NCBI GenBank assembly: GCA_030770545.1
Contig: CM061098.1
Coordinates: 2,828,001 to 2,892,000 of the forward strand
Reading direction: 5' to 3'
Length of the DNA stretch: 64,000 bases
Origin: Macropodus opercularis
Lineage: Eukaryota; Chordata; Actinopteri; Anabantiformes; Osphronemidae
Shown: piece after piece, positions 49,175 through 61,100 of the stretch
How the letters are laid out: every line of letters begins with the position of its first letter
Numbering within the stretch: position 1 is the first letter of the stretch
Translations under genes and position numbers: made by a program
Notes under the pieces: generated by a model
Seen by the model: the letters and a program-made list of their open reading frames with translations, nothing else
The model's database searches: none
Told to the model about the DNA's origin: nothing

Positions 49175-52100
49175 CTGTGAAGGACAGTGGAACAGTTTAC
49201 ATTTCGTGACACCGATTGTGTGTCTCTATTTGTAGGATGACAAATTATTGGTGGCTCTTAAAACAACATCCAATATGTAGAAGGTAAATTAGCTTTTCTG
49301 ATAATCTACAGGAGAGGAAGTCTAGGAGAATGTGCTGTGTACTCCCAGCAGCTCTTAGCCTGTAACTGAAGGAGCAGCACAGGCTTGAATGACAGGGACT
49401 GATTCAACCTGGTGGCACCTCAAGTCAGAAAACCTACACCTACCAGACTGCTATGTTTCAAAGGAGCTCACGGGGAAAATAATGAGAAGGAGCCAGAGAG
49501 GGAAGCTGACACTGCACATACATCAGCACAGTTGTTTTCTATCCCAATCTACTGTCCTAAGAGAAAACACTGCAGACTCTTCATTTTGAATGAACAGAGC
49601 ATAGTTACATTAGTAAAACCAAACAGAATAATTCATCATATCAGAGGGAATGGAGTGAAGCAGTGCTGGACATTAACTAGGATGTCCACAGAGGCCGCTG
49701 CCAGGTCCTGGGCTGTCTACAAACCTAGAGCTGCTGGAAGCCACTGAGCTGTGCGTCTTTAAGCAAGGCATTCAGAAGAACAGCTTACAGTCAACTTCAG
49801 TTTGTGACATAAAGCAATTCCTTGTTCAGACAAAATAAATTCCTCAAACAATGGTGCATCGAACATTTAAAAGACAAATGAGGCACTAAATGCTAATACT
49901 CATCATCTTCATTATAAGTTAGAGAGCGTCTGCTTTGCTGTTTAGAAACTGCTCTTTACCCGTTTCTGCTCTCGGGACAGAAACAAGCCGAGTAGACAGA
50001 CGGCATGTGTTAGTATTTTGTGAATCCACATCATTGTGAAGACAGACAAATGCAGATGAACAACACGTGCCGTGAATCTAGTGAGGCAGCAGGTAAAGCT
50101 GGAGGCTCAGAACATTAAGTTAATGTTAGATAAGGGAACAAGTTATATGAGGTCACTGGTTCAAGTCTCAGCAGCTAAATACGTAGAAAGAAGACAAATT
50201 AATTCCCCTCAGCCTCATGAACTTGTTATGTTTTATATGGTGCCTTCAGCCTTGTAGCTGCTGCGTCTTGAAAAATTCAAATTTCATTTAAAACACAGGC
50301 AGTGGGTTGAGCGTTGACATGGCAAGATGCACCATCAGGATCTTTGTCATTTTATAGCTCAGCACAGCAGAAGGAAAGGATCTGCTGGGATTTGGCTGTT
50401 GGGAGTTTTAGGGTCAGGTCTCGTCAGCTCTGTCACTGTCTTATTGTCCAGGTTAGAATAACTGTTAAGGCAATATCATGATTAATATAAGTGCATTTGT
50501 ATACATTAGAGTGTTTTTTCCTGATTACAGAGCCGCTGGCAGAGACACACTGTGTTAATAAAGAGGGAACACAGTGTTATCAAGCTGAAATGTGATAATT
50601 ATGTTAAGTGATGGGAATGATCTTCACCACAACTGGGTCAACCTGTTTGTTCCCTGTTCCAATAACTTGTTCCTATTATGGTAATGGAACAACATTGTAC
50701 ATTTATAAAACAATCTGCAATATTTTTGCCAACTGGGAGAACTATAAAGAAGTAATTAACCAAGGAAACATTATTCACTTACTTTAACATCCAGCTGCTA
50801 TAGAATATTATTATAGATTTAGAATAATATTTTAGGAAAGCTAGATGTACTTCATTGTTTTGTAAAGTCCAGAGTTTAGCTTAACTGTTATATTTATAAA
50901 AAGTATTCTGCCACAATAAAATTTGGATATATGGTTCACCTGAAGGTGTGCGACATCTGGCTTGGTCAGCTTTGTTGGGAGTCTTTGCAGTGGAGGATGG
51001 TGCAGTCGAGGGCTTCTCATTGAGTTTGTCCTCCATGTTGGCCCTCTTCACGTAAACACATGACTTTCCCAGCAGCACGATGCTGTTCAACACTTTAAGT
51101 GTAACCAACCTACGGAGGGAGAAGGATGAAAAACTTCATTCTGATGATCCGCTTCAAGTTGTGTGACCATTAATAACTAAGCAGTTCCATTTTTCCAGTC
51201 TTCATACAATTTCTGTTCATGTTATTGTTTTTAGCAGTAAAATAAATGAAACAATTGATTCAAAACTCAGCATCGCAGTTTGGTAGATTTGAACAAAGAA
51301 TGAGGATTGAAGTGTCCAGTCTGCTTCTCTGTTTTTTTTTGTTGCAGTTGTAACAGCACTGTCTTGAGCTGCGCCACAGCTATAATGAATCCCTTTTGCC
51401 ATCTGGCTTCTATCGCAACTATTCACATCCCACAGCTGACACCAGGATTTTGATGTGCACCATACTTCTGTGTTTCTGGGCTTTGCTATAAGGCCCAGAC
51501 CCTGACACTGATGAGAGAGAGACGGACACATTTGGGTCTGTAGACCACTGCTTGCTGTGACAGGGTATTTCGGACTGAGAGCGTGTCAGCATGGCTGAAT
51601 CTTCGCCAAGGCACAGTGGTCTGTTCAAGCCAGAGCTATTTTTAAATCGGGGGTGGGGAAGGCCAGAGATGGCACTAGAGATGACAACACTGTATTCTTC
51701 ACCCTGGGGGAAACTCTTCAATGGTACAAGCCTGATCGGATCTGGCGAATGAGAATGAGTGAGCCTATCAGACGCCCAGCATGGGGAGAACATGACTGCA
51801 GTGTTAAAGCTTATGTAATGTGAATGTGTTCATGACATCGCTTGCGTGTTTAGTGTGTATTCAAGAGTCTTGTCTTGATACTCTACACTCTTTAAACATT
51901 AGTCCGTGTGTATCATATAAAACATGTAAACGTAAATTGCATTGCTCATTTCTAAAATCAAGAACTTACCCAAGATAAAAAAGGAACACGCATGTGAATG
52001 AAAGAGCTCCCTGCACCTTAATCGAACTCATCACCACACGGATAAGCTGTGAAAAAAAAACAAGCAAATATAAAAAATAGACTTTAAAAGTCGATGACCA

Positions 52101-55100
52101 ACTCTTTTCGGGTATTTATTTCCTGAATAGCAACAGACGGCTGCCTCTCTTACCAGAACAGCCAAAGGCAGAGGGATGAAGCCCATCCTCCGAGCCACTG
52201 AGTCACTGTAATCAGTACAAGCCTACACGAGAAGCACAGACCTCAGTATTCGACAAAACATCTCAGTTTATATGTGAGACAATGATCTGAAAAAGGAACA
52301 GTTGCCTACATTTTTCTGTCGACTGCTGACAAGATCAAAGGCCAAACTAGCTCTGTACTCACTGTACACCTGCAGTGGAGACGAGAAACGTAAGCAAAAA
52401 CTGTACAAAATCTAGATTTTTGAGACAGGACACTCCAGGATTGGGCTCTTACATCTGCAGTAATGTCGTTGAACTTGGTGATGAAGGCATGTTTAATGAT
52501 GTCAACAGCGATTTCAGAGGTGATGACCCTAATGACATCAGGTAACAACACCCACAGATGTTCTGAGGAGAGAAAGCATAGAAACAACTTCAGGTACTGT
52601 CTACACTATAGCCTACACATATACTCCTAGCTTAGGTTATGGTTTATTTTGTCTAGTGTCCATACTTCTGTTATGAATATGTCTTATTACCTCATGAGAA
52701 ACATCTTTGACATCATTTCATTCATTTTTATTAAGATAATCCTTTATTGATCCCACGTTGGGGAAATTTATTACAGCAGCTACAGATAATAGGCAGTGCA
52801 AAAAGGCACAAATGTGCAGAGGAGGCACAATTGACTATATTTACAATATTTACAAACAGAGTGCAAAATTAATAGTCAGTCAGTTATTATCTGAGGAAAT
52901 GCTTTGTTTGCTGCTTAATCTAAACAGAGGTGCAGAAACCACTCATGCATAGAATAAAATAAATGAGGGGGATTTTGTGTTTGTGTTACAGTTTCATCTG
53001 ACAGGTCATGTCTGTCATCTACTGTGTCTGAGACTGTCAGGAGGAGCCGACTGTTTCAGAGGGCTGTCACGCAGAAATACCCAGCTCTTATCTCTCACTC
53101 TGTCCTGTTCACTGAGATCTGTAGCAGAGAAATATCCTCTATTTTTCAGTGGGCCGGCCAACAGCAGGAAATCAGCTCCTTTGCACATTTTACCCTGGCA
53201 GCGCTGACCCCGGTATTCAATTGGAAATATTTGAACATTAATTTTGAAGGGGATGCATGGAATCTCTTTTTGCATTTCTGTATAAATAAAACATTGTAAC
53301 TATAGTTTAACTGGAAAACTGATGATTACCTGGGTTCCACGAGAACTGCTCCATATTCCTGAGACACACGATGAGAAGCAGAACAAAGCTGGTGAACCGC
53401 TCTTTGATATCTGCAAGATAAAAGTTGCAAAATCATATTATTCAGGGCTCATTAAATGATTTGCTTGATTTACCATATACATAGATTATAGATTCTGCAG
53501 CTCTTCTAAAGTTACATTTAAGATTAATAACTGGGTAGATTAAACTCTAAAACAAGAAGTGAAACAATACAGATTTTGGTTGATGTATAACTTCAAACAG
53601 CTTACCACTGTTGGACATTTGAAATAAATTGTTCTTCTCAAATTTCTTGAACACGGATCCTTTGATCTCCACAAACTGTTGGAGGGAACAGAAACACAAA
53701 GACAGAAAAGTATTTAGCAGCTTTATGACACAGAAAAGACAAATTATTGTGTTGCAGCTGCATTTCATCACCAATGTGCAGTGTTTATTTTTCTAGGACG
53801 CATCTGCATAAAATTAATTAAGTAAAATGCAGTTAATGGGCATGTGCGCATACATTTTCTGCAAGACTGAAGCTGCTTAACCCATCTCACCGGGTGTCTG
53901 TTTGCATTCACATGCTTATGTGCGCTTGTGTGGGTGTGTACTGACGTTGTTGGACAGCATGATGGTCAGCAGGGACTTGTTGTGGGAGTTGAAGGCAACG
54001 TTGAGAGTGGAGGCTTGGACCATGATGAGGATGGCATGCAGGACTGAGAGACTGACACTCAGGAAAAGAACTGATTAAAAAGCATTTAAGCACAGAACAA
54101 AATGGACACATCTAGTGGTACTTGGCTTAACCACGCGTTACTCTTCTCTGCTTACTCACTGTACGTCACTTAACTAAACTATACTAACGTGCTATAAACC
54201 TAATAAAGCAAAAATCAATAGTGGTCTGAAATACAGATAGATGCAGTTAGTTCCACAAAGAGCAGAATGAAGATGAGGTTCGTTTGTTGTCAGGCCTTCA
54301 GCTGCCTGAAAAGCTGCTTTGTTGGTTGCAACCTGGTGGCTGGCCAAAGAAGAATGTCCCATTTTTATCAGGTCACGCCAGACCTGATCACACTTTACGA
54401 AACGCGTCTAATCTGGCCTTGAGCATAACCACTGTTTTGCTAGTTGACGTTTTGATAATCATATGGCTTCTCTTCTTCGACAGTGACATTCTCATCCTCA
54501 TCATGGACAGAAGTCTGGTCATTCAGTTTCATTTTAGTTGTTTTTTTTCGCCTTGGTGAGTCATGGCGTTGTGAGGAAAGTAACCACCCACGGCTCAGCC
54601 CATTCTGAACTTCGAAACTAATGTAGGCGCTGCTGAGAACAAATCTTACAATATAACGGTTTTTACTTTAGCGCATTCAAATTTCCAAACGTTACCTGAT
54701 GGAGAAGGATACAGACATAAAAAACAGCCATGAAGAAATGAGGGATGACTCCTATACTGTCTCTCTTCCGCTCTTTGGGTTCTGTGGCCGTCCAGTAGAG
54801 AGCATCCAGGATGTCTTGACCGAAGGAGGAGAAGAGGCGATCTGCGACCTTACACAGGAGCAACAGGCATGATAAAATTATTAAAAGCATCTTAACCGTG
54901 ATTATGGTTTGTTTTTTCTTTTGTCCCAGCATGCCTTTCATGCCTTTCTTTCCTTGCTCTTTATTTCAACGTCTTGTCAACGTAGATAAACTCAGCTTGA
55001 TAAAAAAGTACCTTCCTAAATTTAGCAAACAACCATTTTGACTATACCTCATAGATATTTTGAAAATGATCTGATTTGAAAATGTGATCTTAGCATCTGC

Positions 55101-58100
55101 TTAGTAAGATATGATTCGCTAATTAGAGACCACAGTTAATCAAACCAAGCAAAAATTAGTGTCATCTCAACACGAATAGGCACCTGCTCCTACTGTATCT
55201 ATTTACATTTACATTTACAGTCATGTCCACATTTAGAATAGAATATGAATGAGTCTGACGCGGCGCTGTACAAATGTCACATATTAGTCTATGAATGTGA
55301 GGTACCTCCAGCATGTTGTAGATGATGTAGAGTTTGATGACAGACTGTCCTCTGATCATGTGGTACATCATGGAGTAATCTACGTAATGCATCATGGAGA
55401 AGCAAAGCACCAGGATGAGGGCCCGCAGCATATCACACACCTGCGCTGGCTGCAGCAGCCGCGACCCACTGACAACACACACACATAATACCATTAACGC
55501 CAGATTTCTGGAATCACACAAAGACACATTTAAAGAACGTTTCAGCACATTGCGTGTGTATTAAAATACAGACTTGATGTTGACATAGACAGTGCTGTGT
55601 ACCAACATGAACACACAATAACGTACTTTGTAATGCGTGCACAGCTCATCGTCTTTACACAAAATAAGTCTTACTGGTAAAACGTGAGACCAAAGAATCG
55701 CGGCTGAGGGATTGGAGCCCTGAGTTAATACTCGACCAGATCAGTATCACTACAGCTGGTTATAAAGGCTCTGAATTATCTGTGAAAGACGTCACATGCG
55801 GAGAAACAGCGGGACAACACACAGTGTTCAATAATTCTGTTCTGTTCAAAATGATGTATCCTACATAAAGAAAAAAGTAACAAGCAGCGATAAGACAAAA
55901 TACAATATAAAATATTAAAGTCAGTATCTCCTTTGTACTGGATGTTATCTTGTTCAAGATTTATCTCCTTTTAATATTTTTCTGCTATTGTTCTTTGCTT
56001 TGTTCCTTTGTTCTTATCTACCAACTAAAATATATCATTGTATCCTATCTTTACCAGGTTTGTTAACAAAATGGATACAACGTTTTGTACAGAAATTCTT
56101 CAAATGTTGCTGTGTGAGCAAAAGCTAAAACTACACTAAAGCTCTCACAAGGCGCACAAACCTCAAAACGTGACTGTTTAAAATGCTCAATAACGTGCTT
56201 CAACCATGTGCAGCTAATTCATGGCAGCAGCTTGGGAGCATGTTAAGAGAAGAGCTGACAAATCCTCATCGTGGCTATTGAGTGTTTACTGTGACTGGAG
56301 AGGATTCAATTCCAACAGACATTATTCTATGTTTTACATCTTAGCTGTAACTGGAGAGTTTTTCTTTAACCATCATTAACTACAGCGCAACACGTGTCAT
56401 ATCTATCACACAGGCTGGTTACTAAACTACAATTAGGATTTCCACAGAGACAAAGAAGGTCTTGAAGAAGCTGTTAAAACATGACACAGATCTAATACAG
56501 CCGACTGTTTGGCCAACATTACAGCATCAGTCATTCAGTCAGTAACAGCAGCTACTGTACCTCGATATAGCACAAGTTAAACACCATTTACTAACAATGT
56601 CACAGCACAGACCTCCCTGGTGCACAACACATGGCAAGACATCACACATCATTACTTTGTTACTTTAAGCAGCTGTTAACTGCATCACAGCAATATGGCT
56701 ACTTCACATGACAGAAAAATTCATTGTGTTTCAGAGAGATGGACGTTGGGGGTTTGGAAGGTGTAAAATCTGAACTATTTCAGGAGCTGAGCCAGAAAAA
56801 AATAGAAAGACTTGTAAATTAGCTTAATCAAGTGTTTTGCTGTCTGAGCTGACGTGTTGCTGAACACACAGCGTTAGATTAACACCTGAGTCTTTTTGAC
56901 CAACACAAAAACTGAGAACGTGAGAACCTGCCACACACATATTTACCCTCTAGATTCATTCATGCAGATACTTAATTCAAAGGAAGCTCCAGATAATATA
57001 ATATAAAAGCAGCATGGACACAATGTAATATCAGAAAGATGTATAGGACATCCATTCTTTCTCTAATGGCGCCACCCAGTGGTCAGGTCCAGACCGGATC
57101 CTCAGCTCAGGCTGCCAGTCACAATGTAAATAGTCAACAAAGACAATTGAACTGACCCTGAATGAGAAACACGTGACCTGAATTCAGTTCTCACTCACCA
57201 GCTCCGAAGCGTAATGTTACGATATTGGTGGTCGTTATAGTAACATTATTATTGTCTACACTGATAATCACATTTGCTATTTTTTTAAATAAAATTATTA
57301 TTTGTTGGTGTTTTTCACATTTCTTAGTGACCATGAATTTCTGAATGGTACTATACATTTCTTTAATGGTTTTAAATGACATATAAATTTAGCTGCTCTG
57401 ACTAAAATCAACATATTTTTACAAAGAATTCTACCATTTTCTACCTAAATGGAATAATTTCCTTTCAATGTTAAGTGAACAGTACAGACGTGCTTGTGCA
57501 CATGTTCCCAGGGCCCAGCCAAAGTCTTAAATCTAGTGTTAGGATTTATGTGGTTCAAGTGAGCATCCTCCTCCTCAAACACCTTCTTATCCTCAACATA
57601 ACACACACAGAGCTCTAGATGCAAAGCTGCTGCAGCCGGCGGGTAGTGCAGTCTGCACAAAGCAGTCCTCACTATCTCCATAATACAAGTGTTATCTCCA
57701 AAATACACATGAACACTGGGTCTGAGTGCAGCAAGCTATGTGCTACATTCCAAGTAGCAAATCACCACTGTTTGTGCTTTTCTCATACATAAGATTAACA
57801 CATGGGGCCAAAGAAGAAATCGATACAAAACCTTGTTAGCGACTGACTTGACAGCAGAAAACAGGCTGGCTTCTGTAGAGCAGCTGAGGGTGTTTGTACA
57901 GTGATGGCAATAGTGAGAGTAGAGTTTTCTTTGAAAAAACAACGGCAATGAGATGCTTATAAAAAGGCAACTAAGCCCCAAGCTGCTCCAGAAAAGCTGT
58001 TTAGAGACCAGCAGTGGAAAACCAGGTAGCTCTCCAGTGGCTGTATGCGCTGCAGTATCACTGACAAAATGCAGACAATGAGCATGCACTCTCAGCAAAC

Positions 58101-61100
58101 CTTCTCTGGATGTGTACAGAAAGCTAACCCATAAACCCAGATTTATGAGGGACCAACATGGCTGCAGAATGGGACACGTGTACGTTGCCATGCTCTATAT
58201 CAACAGACAAAATGGAGAGGATGAGACAACAGCGAATGGATGTGGAGGCCAGTTCAGTGACTGTATATATGAAACCTGGACAGGCTTTTGGAGCATACCT
58301 GCTTCGTTTGCAGTAGGGGCATGTGCGTGCCCTGCAGGGAGAGGAAGGCAAGGGGAGAATCAGACAGACGGTGAGGCGGCATGAAGAGAGGCAGCGCCAT
58401 CAGGGAGGTTTGGATTTAATATGTGCTCTGGCTGAACTGAGCTTTTACTTCAGTTGCAAGGTTTAAAATGATAAAACTCACATGTTTGAGTCAGTGTGCG
58501 TTTACTCACCTGAAGCCACAGCACGGCAGCGTGACGAGGCGGAGCAGGGCCAGGAGCACCCTGAGAGGCAGCAGGGTGAAGACGTACAGGAAAGCATCCA
58601 CACACAGGAAGAAGCCAAAGATCATGAGCTGGAAAAGTCAAATAGCAGCAATCAGTGGAACAGCAGGCAGAAAGCAAAACCTCAAAATCAGAATGGTGTT
58701 TACTGCCATACAGTAGAGAACAGTACTTGGAGTTTGACTTGGTTTCAAATCTCTTAAAATACAACACTATATAAAATACTCAAGGGACTACACGTATCTT
58801 CTACCAACTGCTACAGCTGAGACTAAAACGCCTGAACTATCCCTAAACCCAGTTCCACATCAGACACATACCTTTACGTGTACTCTTCGAGTTTCCCATA
58901 GCTGCCATTGTCTTCTCATTTTAACAGTTTAATTCTACAGGAAACACATTTAACCCAGTTGAGTTGTTACTTCTCACAAGACAAACAAGGAGGCACTGAG
59001 GTAGTGCTGGAAGGAGCTGGTGGGCAGGTCTGTCTCTCATTGGTGGATTCCATGCGAGTTTTCTTGGGGCCTTTTCAGGCCCCCATAAAGTTGGCTGGCT
59101 TTCTGAAATACTAAAGTCACTGAGGTCTTTTATGTTTACACACATTCCTCTTTTGCCCCCAAGGAAAAACCAAACCAGTAGGAGCTGCGTTGGTCTGGGT
59201 TGCCTGCTAGGACACATCTCTGCACAGAAAGGCTTCACTGATCTCTACAAACAATATGCTGCACGTTTCTTTACGCCACATGCAGATGTAGAAGAATTTA
59301 ACTGATGATTTCACTGTCCAATTGTATTAAATAATTGCAATGTATCATTTCGGGTCCGCTTTACTGATTTTAAATATATAGTCAAATAATTAATCACTAA
59401 TTTTGATAAATCAAATAATGCAAAAACAGTGATTATTATTAATCATTTTCTATTATATGTTATTGGAAACTGAATTTAGATTTTTGAAAGTTAGCGAAAA
59501 AACAAAAAAGTTATGAGACTTAATTTCTGCTTTTTAAAACAACTAATGAAGAATAATTAACCTATAATAATCAAGCTGCTGTAAAGGTTTTACTTTAGAC
59601 TTTCAAAAGCTATTTTGAGGAAACTGAAATCAGTGATAATCAATTATAAGACCCGCAGATAAAACCTAAGAAATCAATGTGAACCACAGTTTCACAATTT
59701 AAGATCCTCACTGCAGCAGTGGGCTCAGTTTTTTTCTGTTCCATCCAGTGACACAGAACTAAATGGAAACACTGCACACTAGACAATAACGCAACTATAC
59801 AAGACCACACGCTCCACAGCCTAAACAGAGACCGACTGCTCTTCAGCGTACAGAATAGGCAAACTGCACATAAACAGAACAGGCTCTGATGTGCACACAC
59901 ATTTATGTCATCGTAGCCTGCGGCAGTTATATAATTACACAGACTGATATAATGACTGCGAACAGATTAATCATGCAGCACCATTTGCTACAAGCGTCCA
60001 GTCCACATGTACTCAGGACACAAAAATACTGTTATGACTGGGATTGTTTTCTCCCAAGAGACAAGAATAAGATTAGCATCTGTTAAAGGTATACGTTATA
60101 ATATAAGTTTTGTTTACTTTTAGCCATTTGTGTGATAAACAGGCAGGTAAGTTAGAATGTGATCAATTCTTAAGTGACAGAAACCTGCAGGTTGAAACAT
60201 AATAAGGTATAGTTGATATTAATTATTGCTGAATTATTTGTGTGCTTTGGGAGCAAATGTCGCTTGTAAAGGTCTGATTATGTCAGTTTAATAAGTTGCA
60301 ATAACAGATTGATTAGATTTGATTTTCAAGCAATCAGTATATCACCAGTACAGTATGTGCTCCGAGACTCCGAAGCTTCTAAAGTGACTTTTAATCAGCT
60401 GCTCATTATCCCCCATGGACATTTTCTGTCTGTGGGAATTACGACACAGGTAGCTGAGGAGACATCAGACCATTTAGATCGTTGTGACAGAAAGTACCTT
60501 CTCCAACTCCTTCGGAATCCGCATGCACGTATAAACCTTCTCTCTGCGCTCAGTGTACTTCGCTTCATTGTGCTCCAGGAAGTAGCCTCTGGTGAGCTCG
60601 GTGCAAATGAAGCGTGTCAGGGATGGATCTGGAACAACATGAGCGTGACAGTGTTATCACGAGGTTACTATCTGCAACACAATGAGATCAGCAACAGTCA
60701 CAACGTAAACCGGAGCAGAAGAAACAGGAGGAGCTGAGTTCATCCGTTTTATTCAGTTGAATTCCGGTATCAAACTATTATAACGGATATCAAGATATTA
60801 TTGAGCATTGTATCGTCACCCCAGTGGCCTCACTTTCAACCTCAGCTAAAAGTGCAGCCTTCGCCTAGTTTTGCTAGTGTTGTTATGAACAAACCACAAC
60901 CTAAATGTAACACGTGCTCCTCAACTCAAACCACGAAACCAACATTAACCACAAACTCTGACTGCAGTTCACACGAGCCTCCGCCTTCTGTCCGCCAAAC
61001 CGGTCTTCATAAAACCAACCCCTCTCACAGCCTCACACCGGCTGCGTGTTGTCCTCTGGCGCAAGTGTTTCTGACAGAAGTACCTCGTTACTCAAGTGTC

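Noticed and set aside
48616..49209. 197-codon open frame on the + strand
   Set aside because: It is antisense to tapt1 exon 14 and its 3' UTR. Its Ser run is just the complement of the poly-Glu codons, and no family is recognised.
54696..54712. Downstream donor CAG|GTAACG extending tapt1 exon 5
   Set aside because: It gives phase 0, which no acceptor near exon 6 can match; the conserved junction requires the donor at 54712.
57736..58191. 151-codon minus-strand open frame
   Set aside because: It lies inside a tapt1 intron, has no recognised similarity and does not connect in phase to neighbouring exons.
60309..60737. 142-codon + strand open frame
   Set aside because: It is the antisense shadow of tapt1 exon 2.
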